NCBI GenBank assembly: GCA_032358165.1
Contig: JAALGY010000028.1
Coordinates: 62,001 to 126,000 of the forward strand
Length of the DNA stretch: 64,000 bases
DNA from: Diplosphaera chodatii
Lineage: Eukaryota; Chlorophyta; Trebouxiophyceae; Prasiolales; Stichococcaceae
Reading direction: 5' to 3'
Shown here piece after piece: positions 10,408 through 22,799 of the stretch. How positions within the stretch are numbered: position 1 is the stretch's first letter; the number at the start of each line of letters is the position of its first letter. Under the pieces are notes generated by a model. The model saw only the letters and a program-made list of their open reading frames with translations, ran no database searches and was not told the DNA's origin. The position numbers were made by a program, and so were the translations under genes.

Positions 10408-13400
10408 TCAGTGGCTGCTTGTGGAGATGATGTGGACCACTGTTTGGTTTGACAGCTGCAGGGCCGCCTCAAACTCCGCCAGGCCGTCTGCCAGCCTGGC
10501 TGTCACGAACCTGAGCGCCGCCTGCAACAACAGCTGAAACTCTGGTCACAAGGGTACAGGCTGCTTTCCATATTGGCCGTCCTGCGGCTGTTATGGTCGG
10601 CCAGGAATATGCAAAAAGCGCATTTATTTCACAGCTTGCTACAGTCCAGCATTAAGCGCAGCAGAACGGCAGCTCGAGCATGTGTGGCACCTTGCGCTCG
10701 ATGCGGAACTGCAGCAGCAGCCGCTGCCGCCAGGACAGCCGGGGGCCGTCCCTCTGCTCCAGACACACCGCACACCATTTCATCGGCGCGTGTTGCGATT
10801 CTCTGGGAACTCTGAGCATGCGCCAATCCTTCAGTGCACATCGCATGCGCCGCACTGGAGCAAATGACCCCTTCAGACCCCCTGCGACGTCGCATGCTCT
10901 CCGCTCAAATGGGCAACAAAACAGTCAGACCTGCAGTATCTGTCGGTCCTCCTCCTCGGTCGTGGGGAAACCCTGCAGCGCCGCCGTCAGCCGCTGCAGC
11001 TCTGCGGGCGTCGCCAGCGCCCCGCCCACCTCTGCGTGCAGCAGGCTCATATTCGCCAACAGCGGGTTTCAGCGCACAACGGCACGAGGCAAATGCCGCC
11101 AAAACTCCAGTCTTGTGCAGAAACATGGGCTGCGTGTCGCAGGCATTGGCGGCTGTGTACTGCCCTGTGCCACGATCATGCCAGAGTGCTCACTGTACGC
11201 ATCGTCGTTGGGCGGGGTGTCGAAGAACCAGCCGCCGCGCCGCAGCGCGTCCCCCTCGGGACCGCCGTAGTCATGCACCGCCAGCAGCGGCGGCCGGCGG
11301 CCCTGCAGCAAGATGAGGCGGGCGTGTCAAAGCATCCCTTGAACATTTGCAACCAGTTGGGACTACGCAGCACGGTTCGTGGCCCATGCTGCAGGTAGAC
11401 TGGAGTGCAACAAGTGATGTGCATGACACAGTGATGAGTCCGCAAGATCTGCCATCACGCAAAAGCGCACCATATACAACTGACCATGTCACCAACCTGT
11501 TGGAAGAAGCCGTACTCTAGGAGGGCGATGTCGTTTCGGTGCAGGCGGTGCCACAGGTACGAGATGGACACCTGCACCAAAAGAGGGGGTCAACGTCAGG
11601 ATCGAAAAGTTGTTGAACGCGACCACATCCAGCTGCTATCTGCCGCCGGTGCTCGGCTCATTGCAAGAGGGGTGCCGCACAACCCATCAGCCCCGGCTCA
11701 CAAGAAACAGAGCGCTGCACGCAGCACATCACGGGCGCCACCTCTGCCCCCGCCGAGATGTTGCGCAGCGCAGTCATCGCCACATGGCCGCCGCCCGCCG
11801 CCCGCCTGACGTCCGCATTGGCCTCGCCCGGCTCTGCATGGTCCGCCAGCTCTGCGACGCGGTAGGGGTAGTCAAAGAACTTCTTATATAACCTCGTTCT
11901 CCAACTACCCCTAGACGCAGCACCATGTTTGCGGCGCATGGCCTCTGGTGTGCACGTGCGCAGTGCGTCAGGTGCTGACTGCTGTTGCTCGGAGCGGGCG
12001 ATGAGACCAGTCACAGGACACGCAGCCACCCACCCAGGAGCGGGACCATGGTGGTGCTGCCGCCCCGGCCGTCGCCCTTGTCGAAGTTCCAGAACCGCGT
12101 CTTCACCTGAGCGCATGCGCGTCAGATCAGGCAGGCTGCACCAAGTGCGCAGCAGTGCATGCAGATCAGGTGTTGCCAGTGAGTGGTCAGCAATCCCGGT
12201 ATGCTATGGCGGCCAGCAGGCCAGCAGGCGTGTGTACATGTCCACATCTACTGGTGTGCTCTGCTTTGCACACACCAGCACGGTGGCGTCTGCACACCCC
12301 TGCCAGCAGCCATGCGCATGAGGCTGCCCTCTGTCCAGCCAGCAGGATGAGCCCGAGTGTGCAGCATTCACACGTTGACGGGCAAGGGCTTTCTGAGCCC
12401 TTAGGGTTTTAGGGTCTAAACCCTATAAGAGCGCAGGGGCGCACCACCGCGCCGGCGTGCGCGTAGTCCGCGTAGCTGAGGTTGAGGCGGGCGGCCCAGC
12501 TGGCGGGGTCCGACCTCGCCAGGCGGTAGGCCTCGCGCTCCCCTTGCCGCTGCTTCCGCGCCGCCGCCTCCTGCGATTCGAGTGACATCGGGACGTAGGC
12601 ACAGACCAGGCACTTCCACGGGTACCTAGTCTCCAGATCGATGTGATCGTATTCTGTGTGTTGAGGCATGCAAGCCATCCATCAAGTGCGTGGTGTGTAC
12701 CCCTTGTGACGTCGTGGCATGTGCACGGCAGAGCACTCACCACTGGTGCTCTCGCAGACAATCAGCGCTATGCAAACACACCGTATCTGATGCTGACATT
12801 GTGCTGCCTGCTTGATGGTGACGCCAACATCTACCTTGCCATATTATCCGCAGGGCTGATGCCATGCGGATTCGCAGGCTTGAACAATGTTGGTGCCACC
12901 AGGAAGCTGTCCGCACGATGCACATGCATGATGTGTTATTGCCAGCACACGGCAACCTATCTGTGAGCGCTGCCGCGCACCAGGGAGCCACCCTGCAGCA
13001 TGTCCAGCTCCTCGTCGCTCATGTTGTCAGGCGTCAGCACCTGCAGCACGCAGTGCTGGCAAGGTATGTTGCATACCATGAGCTGCCCATGCGACTGTAA
13101 AACTCGCAAATATCCTGCACAGACACAAGATATACCATACAGGGCCAGCTTATTCGAAACTGACGGTGTGCATGATGGCCAGTTGACATCCCAGCCCATC
13201 TTTGGGGATGACTTCAAACACACGCACATCAGCATGCAGTGCGTGCGTGCCTGGCAAGACAGAGCCAACGAGCACCCGGGTTCTACTGACCATCACACAG
13301 AAGCACTGTTGCACCCACAGAGATGCCAGGGCACATAACAACGTCCTCGGCGCACCTCGCCCGGCTGCGGCAGCAGCGCGACGAAGGCGCCAAAGGTGGC

Positions 13401-14809
13401 GTTGAAGGCGGGGCCGCCGTGCAGGCGGTCCAGCCAGGCGTCGGCGGTGGCCTGCGGTGATCCAGATTGCGTTTGAACCATTGCTAAAACACTGGGCATG
13501 CAAGCATGCATGCATGCAGGTGCGCTCAGCCATGCGCGTCATCATGACACTTGCACCAACAGCATGCTGCATCTCAGACCCAGAGTCACGTGAAAGCAGT
13601 GCGTGAAGGGAAGCCTCACTGGCAGGCATCCCTTTGTTTTCGGGCACTAGCTGCATTGCAGCACTTCAACACGGTGCAGCCAGCCGAGCGCACCTGCGGC
13701 AGCTGGACGGTGTAGTTCCTGGGCATCTGGACGATGATGTCCCCAGCCTGCATGGCCAGTGCATGCCGATTCATTACTGTACACCTTTGAGCAGCTTTAC
13801 AGCACAGCTGGCCTCAGTGCTCTCGCCGGGACACCAGCATGCTGTTCGATGAGCCAATCGCGCACCTCGATGTCCCGGGTGGCAACAGTGCCCCGCAGGC
13901 ACAAGGTGCCGTTGCTGCGACACACCGTCCCGGCCCGGATGCCTGGATCCTGTGAAATGCGCGAGCGTCCGGCTTTCAGCAAGACTGTTTCAGCAGCTGC
14001 GTCTGCCACGCCACCTGGCCTGCATTGATGCGACCAGCAGAGTGTGGAATGGCTGACCTGACCAGTGACGTTGGCAGCCCACTGCCACAGCGCCTCATAC
14101 AGCGCGTCCTTGTTGGCTTCGTTCTCTGTGGCAGGGCTTGCAGCGATCTGCGGCTGCTGTCCGAGAGCGGCTGCAGCCGCTAAGTCTGCCGCCGGCGGTG
14201 CAACGCCCCGCTGCTGCGGCTTCTGGTCCAGTGTGGAGACCGCGACTGGCAGCTGGCCAGCGGCAATCTGTGCCGCCGCCCGCTTTGCTGCCGCGGAGGC
14301 ACCGCCTGCGCCGCCTCCCAGGCTGTCGAGGCTGTCGCTGTAGCTTTCTAGATGCGGCAGCGTGGCGCCGCTCCCTGTCGCAGCTGTCTGAGGTGCTGCG
14401 CGAGGTGCAACTGGCAGTACCGCCAGCAAGCTGGCTGCCGATGGGCCGGGCACGGCAGACGCCTGTGTGCACGAGAGCACCTTCCATGTTCACCTCTTCT
14501 TCGGCAGCGGCAGTCGCAACGACTGAGCTTGTCTGCCATGTTCAAACAACAGCTGCTGTCTCCTGCATGCATGTGCCCCGAAGGCCATTGACTGATCGGG
14601 TTTATGCCCTGCTCATGCAGCAGGCAACCGCACACCTCGGAAAGGACGGCAGCCGCAGCCCTGCTGTCGTCTTGGCGCTGGCCTGGCGTCTGCAGCCGGA
14701 ATATGCGCGACGAGGCCGTCAGGGCTGCCGTGGCGATGACCGCGAGGGCGAAGCAGAGGCACCTCCGGCTGTGCCTCTGGCCGCCGTTTATTGACTGGCG
14801 GCCCCTCAT
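10408..14809 (-). CDS. SET-domain protein methyltransferase, 14 exons
   Basis: Predicted SAM-dependent lysine methyltransferase of the plant Rubisco-LSMT/SETD-like type. Exons (minus): 14809-14636, 14462-14058, 13949-13866, 13747-13694, 13451-13356, 13040-12981, 12570-12445, 12106-12034, 11851-11742, 11571-11497, 11302-11194, 11031-10931, 10753-10691, 10521-10408; in frame, 547 residues. Residues ~17-33 are hydrophobic after an Arg-rich start (CLCFALAVIATAALTASS), so a signal anchor or transit peptide is likely. A linker rich in Ala/Gln follows. The SET region starts near residue 194: RGTVATRDIEAGDIIVQMPR, then AVVKTRFWNF, TMVPLLELADHAEPGEAN (NHxxxPN-like) and AGAEVSISYLWH...ALLEYGFFQQ. The last ~125 residues match the LSMT substrate-binding region in layout (TTEEEDRQIL, LSWRQRLLLQFRIERK). 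The substrate is unknown. The 3' splice site before exon 9 lies in a hairpin. Confidence 0.85.
11852..11920 (-). other. Hairpin covering the 3' splice site of SET intron 8
   Basis: On the minus-strand RNA, uaggggguag-type arm sequence at about 11912-11895 pairs with its complement at about 11880-11863 through 18 consecutive pairs (15 Watson-Crick, 3 G-U). The loop is A/U-rich. After an internal loop, five more pairs join CUGCG to the CGCAG that forms the acceptor of exon 9 (AG at 11853-11852). The polypyrimidine region and 3' splice site are therefore inside the stem. Confidence 0.7.
12399..12429. repeat. Telomere-like motifs beside a 5' splice site (SET intron 7)
   Basis: Plus strand reads ttagggttttagggtctaaaccct, so TTTAGGG-type units occur in both orientations and form a small inverted repeat. 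It begins about 15 nt inside the intron from the donor of exon 7 at 12444. Confidence 0.7.
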
Positions 14810-15255
14810 AGCTCAGCTGGCTGCTAGAACGTATTATGCACTTGCATGCTCGAGGGCTGTGTGCTGCGGTACGCAGGACGGCTTCACAAAGCCGATGCCA
14901 ACTCTCCCCGATGCCTTTCCAGAGTCTGCAGCTTTGTAGCGAACACCCCAAAGTGTGCTCAGCTCAGGGCTGCTGCATACAGAGGATCCCTTAGGCTGCT
15001 GCACTTCAGAGAGGCGTGAAAGCTGTTGATGCGCCTGGCTTTGACTCTCGGAAGGCCTTGAGGTGACCAGGCTGCATTCTGGGACGGTGCCGTACCCAGC
15101 CACGGCTAGCGGGAAAGCTCGTCCACTGGTACATCGCGCAGAAACCATCCCACAGAACAGCAGCAACCACAGAGTGACAAGCGTTGGACAAACGCTGCGA
15201 CCCGGTTGCTATCACTTCCGCCAGCTATCCTACATGTAGATCCAGCGCAAGCTTC
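14810..15255. other. Intergenic, upstream of SET gene
   Basis: About 450 bp between the SET start codon and the stop of the next minus-strand gene. It must hold the SET promoter and the other gene's 3' UTR. A tRNA A-box-like string (tagctcagctgg, 14808-14819) is present but has no B box or cloverleaf. Confidence 0.45.
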
Positions 15256-18200
15256 TCATACCGCCGCCAGCTCGGCAGTGACCCCGCCAGTGCTGTCATC
15301 TGGGACCGACAGCGACAGCCGCACCAGCTGCTGGCTGACGGCGCCTGTTGCTGCTGCGGCTCCCGCCGCTTCTGCTGCAGCTGGCGGCCCGGCGGCAGGG
15401 CTGTCAGGGCTCTCAGCTGCCTCGCCTGCTGTCGCGGGGCCGGCGCCATCATCAGTTGCAGCAGGCGCAGCTGCATCATCGGTAGCAGGCGCCGGCGCCG
15501 CGGGCTTGCCGCTGATGGGGCCGCCCTGCTGCAGCAGGCTCTGCGAGCAGCCAACAAACACAACGGTTGGTAACAGCGCTGGGTTGAACCAGACAAGTTC
15601 GACACAATATCAGATGAACGGCCTGCACAGCTCAGATTTTAGCACCAGGAGGCAGTGCTGAGCATGTGCAAAGCCTCTCATGCATTCTATGCCGTCTCGG
15701 ATGTCACAGTACTGGCGCAAGCGTGCGACTACAGGCGCTTCTACATTCCAGATGCCCGGACCTGTGTGCCACAGAGTGCCAAAGCTGCTCACCGGGCGGA
15801 AGAGGCTGCGGGCGGGCCCCATGAACGCCGCCAGCCGCTGAATGTAGCTCGCGCGGTCTGGCGCCTCGTCACTTTCATTTTGCACCTCCGCCGCCGCCGC
15901 CGGCGGCGCCGCCTCCTTGGGCGCCGCCGCCTCTGGTGGTGCTGCCGCCACTGACGCGTTGCCCGCCGCTGCTGCTGGTGCTGAGGCCGCGCTGGCTTCG
16001 GGCGGCGCCGCCTTGGGCTGCTTCCCAGCGGCAGCGCTTTCGGCGGCAGTGCTTTCAGTGGGCGGCGGCGCAGACGCTGTTGTGTTCACAGAGCCGCCCG
16101 CTGGGGCAGCAGGCTCGGCTGCCGTCCCCTCTGCATCATCGGCGGCGGCAGCGGCGCCTGAGCCCTCCGCCTTGCCCCGGCTCCTGCGGGGCTCGCGCTG
16201 CTGCCGCGCATCTGGCGCCGTTGGAGGCCCCGCGGCAGCGGGCGCGCCCTGCTGGCTGCCGGTGGCGGCGGCTGCGGCCTCTGCTGGACTATCGCCGCTA
16301 CCGCCGTCGCCGACGCTCATCACGCCTGCAGCAGGCGCTGCCTGTGCGGGCGTCTGGTGCTGGGTGGCTGCGATGCCCGGCGGCGGCTGGTCCTGCCCTG
16401 CAGCACGCGGCTGTTCCACGGATGTAGCTGCGGCCCTTTTGGCCGCGCGCTCCGCCCTCCTCTTCTCGTCCCGGCGCGACCGCCTGCCGCGCCTCCTGCC
16501 CTCGCCCCGCTGGCCGCTGGCAGCAGAATGCGTCTCGGACGCTGCGTCAGCTTCATCCCGATCACCGCCGCCGCCGCCGCCAGCACCAGCTGCAGTGGCT
16601 GTGTCAGGTGCTGCAGGGTGGGCGCCGGGCTGCAGCCCCGGCGGCGCCGGCCGCGGCGCCGCCTCCCGCAGCGCCCTGCCGAGCAGCCCGCCGCCTCCCG
16701 CCGCCTGCGCCGCCTCCGCCGCGGGTCTGCCTCCCGCCTTTGCAGGCGGGCGCGCAGCTGGCGCGGCGGGTTCCATGGTCGCATGGTCTCCAGCCGCTGG
16801 AGACTTCCCAGCTGGCGCGCCGCGCAGCCCAGGCGGCTTCGCGTCCGCCGGGGCGTCTGCCGAGCGGCGCGGCACCTGCAACACCCTGGGAGCCTTTGCC
16901 GCTTCCTGCTGCTGCTTTGGTACCGGCTGCTGCTGCTGCTGCTGCGGCTGCTGCCTGGCTTTGCGCTCCCGCTGGCGCTGTCGCTGCGAGGGCTGCGCGC
17001 CCGCAGCGGCGGCCGGCGCTTCCGCAGCAGCGCCGGCGGAGCTCGTGGCAGCTGGCGCCGCCTTGTGCAGCTGCCCCGGCGGCAGCGGAATCGCCATGCT
17101 GCGCAGGGCCGCCTGCAGTGGCAGACGGCAGCGTCAGGTCGGAAAGTTGGTGAATTGTGCAGTGCAGGTATGCCTGCAAACTATTGCAATCAAGGAGTGG
17201 CCACCATCCAACAGCTCCAACCCGTCCGCAGCCATATGCATACAAGTAACTACTACTACGACGATGAGTGGACATGCGGATAGAGGTGGGCACGCAGACA
17301 GCGGTACCACGCCATGCATGTGAGGCGTGGCAGCCAGCTGCGCACCGCCGCGGCGGAGCCTGCGGTGGCGGTGGCAGCATTGTAGTCCGCCTTGGAGGCT
17401 GGCGGCTGCCTGCTCCGCTCCTGCCCCTGCCCAGCAGCAGGGCAAACTTTCGTGACTGTGTGACGTCAAAGTTGGTGCCCTTGGCAACACCTGAGTTCAC
17501 TTCAGGGCTGCGTAAAGAAGCCACGCCTGCAGGGCCTGTCACACAGCCGTTGCAGCAACAGTGCAATGCAACACGGCAACGTGGACACCGAAAATGAGAA
17601 GCTCTACGATGCCGCTTTGACAACCGTCGTCAAAGGGTTGTCTGGGGCGCTATCAAAGAGCTGCGTGTAATGAGTTTAGGGTTTGAGACCTTGGCGCGGG
17701 CCTTGCGGCGCGGCGACAGCGGCGCCTCCTTGGGCCAGCGCTCGGCGTGCAGGTCGCGTGCCGCTTCCTGCTTCCGCGCGCCGCCGCCGCCCTGCGCCTC
17801 CTGCTGCGCCGGCTGCGCAGCAGCCACGACGACATGATGTCCTTCGCACTGCGACTGTGGTGTGTGTGCTGTTGCGTCGAGCTGGGAGCATCTTTGACAT
17901 TGCCGTACATGTGATCAGTGAATGTCTCACACGTTGAAGGATGTCCTAGGCACTCATTAGATGGATACCTCAGGGTCCGGCGCATGGTGCTGCGGCTGCG
18001 GCTGCGGCTGCTGCGGCTCGCCGCCCCGCTGCCTCCTGCGCTGCTCGCGGGGCCGGCCCTGCGCCGCGGCAGCGCCGGCGCCCGCTGCCTGGCCAGCGCC
18101 TGGCTGCTGGAAGTAGTCGCCCCACAGCCCGCCGCCACCGGGCCTGCCACCTGGATACGCGATGCTGAAGGAGTGTCTCGGTTAGGCAGAACAGTGGTCC

Positions 18201-19555
18201 AGCAAGCTTTCAGGTCAGCAGCGTCGGTGCTGCCGCAAGCGGCTCACATACCCAGGTCAGTGCACTGCAATGAGCTCGCCGGCAGCAGCTGATCGGTGGC
18301 GATGTTCTGCAGCAGACCTGTGGAAGCAGGCTGCGCTGCCGCGCTGGAGGCGGGCTGCGCCGCAGACTGTATCGGCTGCCCGCCGGCGTCGACCGCGAAC
18401 CCGCGGCGCCCCGCGCCCCTAATGCCAGCCGTGGCGTAGCCCCCGCCTGCAGACAGGCAGGGTTTGAGGGTTTGGCAAGCGTCTCACTCCGATGCCGTCA
18501 GGCCGGCCTCAGCCTGTGCCACCAGCAGTTTGAATGGCCATACTTCGTGTTTCGCTCTCTTCTCTCTCGACAGCATTTGAGAACAGGGTGGCTGTCAGTG
18601 CACACCATGACACTTGGCCCCACCTGACGGCACTGCAGCGGCACTTTGTGCCGGCTGCTGCTGTGGCAGTGGCGGCGGGTCTGCTTCCTGCCGCCGGCGC
18701 CCGCGCTGGCTGCCCGCGCCTTCCGGCACCGGGGCTTCGGCTGCAGGCGCGGGCTTGGCTGCGGGTGTGGGGTCTGTCACAGCCGTGGCTGCAGCAGGTG
18801 GCGGCGTGCTGCCCGGTGGCTGGTAGGCCGTGAAACCCGGCCGCACCTGCGTCCATGCAGTTCCACAGTCGAATCACTCGGGGATGTGGATACTAAGCAT
18901 AAGTGGTCTTGACGAATCCTGCTTCCCTGAACAGTGCCACTTTCAAAGGGATCATCGCATCTTGACCCGAGTCCAAGAAGATATGAGAGCTGTGTCCCTG
19001 CCACCAGCGGCTGGGCAGCAGGGTGCCAGAAGGAGGGCAGCCAAGCGCACCTTTTCGCTCTGTTGTGGCTGCTGCCGAGGCGCCTCCCGCGCCCGCCGCC
19101 GCTGCTCCGCCCCCTGCTCCCGCTGCTGCGGCGGCTGGCTGGGCGCCTGCTGCTGCTGCGTGGCCTGCTGCTGCTGCTGCTGCTGGGGAGCTTGCGGTGC
19201 CTGTGCACTGCCGCCAGCGCCGATGCCCATGTACGCCTGGTACTGCGCCAGAAAGGCAGCTGCCTGCTGCTGGTGTGCGTCCACCGAAATGCCTGTCGAG
19301 CACGAGTGAACGACCTTCCCATAAACATGTCGCAGATTCTGTCAATACCTGTGTCGAGCTCCAATTGATATCCCAGTCTGACCGGTCGCAGAGCGCAGCT
19401 GTCACTCGTTGCGACACATGACATGCAGCCCCTCGTTGTGTCGGAGGCTCCTACCATCTGGGCCGGCAGCTGGCGACTGTGGCGTCGGCGGCTGCTGGTT
19501 GCCGCTGGCCTGCAGACCGCCTGGAGACGCCCCGCCGGTCGCCGCATAACCCTGC

Positions 19556-19609
<54 letters not shown>

Positions 19610-22600
19610 GGCTGCAGCTGCTGCGGCGGCGACGGGAGCGTCGCTGCAGCGGTCCCCGGATGCACTGGCACACCCATCACTGGGGCCTGAGGCGACATGT
19701 AGCCCTGCTGCTGCTGCTGCTGCTGCAGCCGCTGCTGAGCATACTGTACCGCCGCCTGCTGCTGCTGCGCCTGCTGCTGCGCCTGCACCTGTTGAGATGG
19801 CGCCAGACCGTCGTCATCACTTAACCATGCACCAAAAGGCCGCATGGCAAGCGCTGCTCTGCAGCTCGCTGAACACAATCTCACGACAGGGTCTGGGACA
19901 TGTATGCCCGTCTCCAACTGGCAGCCAGGGCATGCTGATAAACAGCTTTCCACAGGCGTCAGCTGATGCGAAGCCTTGAGAAGATGCGAGCTGACCGCAG
20001 ACCTGCTGCTGGTACACCTGGTGCGCCTGCTGCGCCTGCAGCTGCCGTATGTACGCCTGCACGTCGGGCGGCAGCACGCGGGCCTGATCCATAACTACAG
20101 GGCGGTCCGCCCCTGCCGCGGGGAGCGCCACTGCGGCCGCCAGCTGCCGCCGGAGCCGCTGCTGCTCGCTCGCATGCTCCGCCTGCTGCGCCGCCCGCTG
20201 CTGCGCTTGCTGCGGGACACAGCAGTCCTTTGCAGATTCCTGGCAAGCGCATCGGTGTGCATGTCTTCTTGGGTGCTGGGACATCATGGTCGCAATGACT
20301 GGAGGATTGCAGGTGTGAAGGACGGTTGCTTGCGTGGCAGCCTGCGCACAGCAACTGGTGCAGGAGGCTGGGCACCTGCGCCGCGTGGTGCTGGGCCGCC
20401 TGCTGGGCGGCGTGCAGCTGGACAAGCAGCGGCTGCTGCGGCGGCGGCTGCTGCTGCTGCTGTGGCAGCGCCGCCTGCTGCTGCGGCTGCTGCTGGCGAG
20501 CATGCTGCTCGTCGGGGTGGCTCCGGGTGTCAACCGGGGCCCATTTGCGCCCCGTCGGCGCGGCAGCCGGCGCCGAAGGCGCCCCGGCCGCCGGCGACGC
20601 GTCGAACGCCGCCAGCTTGCCGGGCGGCTGCCCGGCGGGGGACTGCGGGTAGGGTTTGGCGGCGGCGGGGGACGGGGGCGTGCGGCCGAACGCCCCCGGC
20701 GGCGCCTGCGGGCTGAGCGGGGTGCCGCCGCCCGCCGCGCGGTGCGACAGGATGCGGATCTGCAGTGATGGGTTGGCCTGGTCAATCGCCAGAGCAGTGG
20801 CTATCGCTGCGATGCAAAACTGCAAGCCTGCTGCCTGTTCATCGTGTGCAGGGCATCGCCCCGAAGCAGGGGCCGCAGAGGCCGCGCCGCACGCCCTTGC
20901 TGCATGTGTGAAGGCTCGACCGGCAGGCCAGTGCCCTGTACGCCTCCGGCTGATCGTTGGAGCGATTCTTGCAGATGGTTGCAGCCTCTATTGGGGGATT
21001 GGGCAGCAGGCGGTGGACCAAGCCCCTTGACCCGTGGACCCACCGGCTCGCTGGGCGACACGGACAGCTCGCCGCCGACGGCGGGGCGCCGCCACCAGTT
21101 GCGCTCATCCGACGGCGGCGCATCCTGCGCAGCGTGCAGGCTCAGGGTCAGCGACACCACAACTTCATCAACGGGTATCATGTGGTGATGTCACTTGTTC
21201 TTCCCACGTGTATGTACTGTGATCATGTGCAGCAGACGATGCCGATGGCGCCAGCGCCAATGCAGCACAGCAGTACAGAGCACATCACAGCAGAGCAGCG
21301 GTGACCGGTGGCCGAGTTAATCTCCTGTGCACCTGGTGCTCCTCGAGCCGCGCACGGCGCCAGCTGTCGGGCGAGCGGCTGCGGGCGTGGCGGTCCGGCG
21401 GCAGGCCACCCTGCAGCGGCGGCGCCTGCTGCTGCTGCGGCAGCGGCCCCCGCCTGCGAAGGCACACGTCAGCACATCACGTTTATCTGAGCACATGCTG
21501 TCTCTGGCCCGACCCCTGCTTTCGATTCCCCCAAATCGGCGCACCCGTCTGGCACCCTCACGCCCTTGCCCCACTTGCGCTGGTACTCGTCCCCCGCCTC
21601 GTAGGCCACCTGCCACCGCCGCTCGTAGTCGTCCCGCTCCCGCTGGTTGCGCTCCTGCGGCAAGGGTATCAGACACTGCGACTCGCATGTCTATGGATGG
21701 TAGGCCGTGGTCTGCACCACCTTGAGGCACTGCTGACAGCCGGGCACAGGCTGCAGACGGGAGCGCTCAGCAACCTGGCGAAGGCCAGGGCACGTGTTGA
21801 GATCAGATGCAGGCGCTGCTGCGGGCCGCTGCTTCACACGCTTCGGAGGATGTCACAGAGCGTCCGGCGCGCGACGCACGATGTGGCGCAGGAAGCCGTG
21901 GCCCATGTCGAGGCGCTGCCGCGAGTTGCCCCGCGCCACGTCCATGCCCTCGTGCCAGTCGTCGCCCCGGTGCGCGTACGACCCGTCGTCGGCGTGCTGC
22001 TGCTCGCCGCGATCCTCCCACTGGCCGCCGCCAAAGCCTGCGGTTGAGGAATACCACCCTGGTCGAGCTGTTGAGGACAGTCCCTACAGCTGCAGGGGCG
22101 GGTCGCAGCCCCGTCCCGCTGGTGTGAACGCTGTAATGCTCGCGGCCGGCGGCTGCTGACAGCTCCCTGCTGTTGCATGCAAGGTGCTTTGTGTCTCCAC
22201 GACAGCTGTGTCCAGCGGCGCACATGCGCCCATTTCACACTGCAGCCGTCGCAATGGATGCAGATTGGCCTGTGACGCTTGTGCGCTGCTGGACAGACTC
22301 CTGATATTGCTCCCACCCATGTTGCCTCAGACCTTGGCGAAATGCAATGCCCTCAACCATGTGCGACATTGTCTGTTTGCTTTGCAATACACCCGCTGCT
22401 CTGACTTCACACGCCGATGGTGATCCGCCGCACTTTGCAGGGTAGACGTGCGGAAGATGCATGCATGAGCTCAGAATGCCTTCTGAGATACTGAGTTTCT
22501 TGCCGCGTTGCTGCCCATATACCCTGTCTACCGTAAACAACACTGCGAGGCTCCGCCATCTGAAGCCGCCAGGTTCGCACTACTTCATGCACAGGGGCAC

Positions 22601-22799
22601 CAGGCACTTGCTTTTGCGCCTGCAATACACCGTCACACAATGCAAAGGCGTTTTGGACGGCACCTCGCGGGGCGTCGCCGCGGCTGGCGCGCCACTCCGG
22701 CGGCTGCCGGAAGGTCTCGGGCGGCGCCACGCCCCGCGCTTCGTCCTCTTCCTCCACCTCGTCCGCCCACAGGTGGCCGCCGGCCTGCGGCGGCGCCAT
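15256..22799 (-). CDS. Large Gln/Ala/Pro-rich protein, unknown, 15 exons
   Basis: Not recognised. Exons (minus): 22799-22664, 22037-21880, 21654-21545, 21453-21333, 21124-21032, 20777-20376, 20209-20003, 19788-19455, 19292-19051, 18846-18624, 18446-18248, 18164-17969, 17812-17690, 17112-15793, 15540-15256; 1382 residues in frame. The first ~210 residues are charged and look conserved: LWADEVEEEDEARGVAPPETF, LDMGHGFLRHIERNQRERDD, RWQVAYEAGDEYQRKWGKG, SRSPDSWRRARLEEHQ, PPSDERNWWRRP. Then long Gln-rich prion-like tracts follow, including 17 Gln in a row, with short Tyr-bearing motifs (VQAYIRQLQAQQAHQVYQQQ, FLAQYQAYMGIG, PGFTAYQPPGS). The 440-residue exon 14 is Ala/Pro/Gly-rich with a bipartite-like basic block (GRRRGRRSRRDEKRRAERA), so nuclear or RNP-granule localisation is a guess. 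The start at 22799 has a strong context; the frame is open to 22907. Confidence 0.7.
17673..17690. repeat. Telomere-like motif at a donor site
   Basis: gtttagggtttgagacc on the plus strand; on the transcribed strand the intron begins gtctcaaaccctaaac, so an AAACCCTAAA unit lies within the first 15 nt after exon 13 of the Gln-rich gene. Confidence 0.7.
19558..19608 (-). repeat. (CAG)17 polyglutamine microsatellite
   Basis: Seventeen uninterrupted CTG triplets on the plus strand encode 17 Gln in exon 8 of the Gln-rich gene. The absence of synonymous CAA interruptions makes it prone to length change. Confidence 0.9.

Noticed and set aside
14800..14870. tRNA-like A box (tagctcagctgg)
   Set aside because: No matching B box, acceptor stem or anticodon arm in the following 70 nt.
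15917..17323. Plus-strand 468-codon open frame
   Set aside because: Antisense shadow of the 1320-nt Ala/Pro-rich exon of the Gln-rich gene; the minus strand has matching splice phases on both sides.
21542..21562. Earlier donor (AAGGGC/gtgagg) for exon 3 of the Gln-rich gene
   Set aside because: It gives an Ala-only low-quality frame in exon 4, whereas the later donor at 21544 gives phase 2 and the natural GRGPLPQQQQAPP frame.
21854..21880. Later donor for exon 2 of the Gln-rich gene (gctct/gtgaca)
   Set aside because: It gives phase 2 and a Ser/Thr/Gly nonsense frame in exon 3; the donor at 21879 gives the ERNQRERDDYERR frame.
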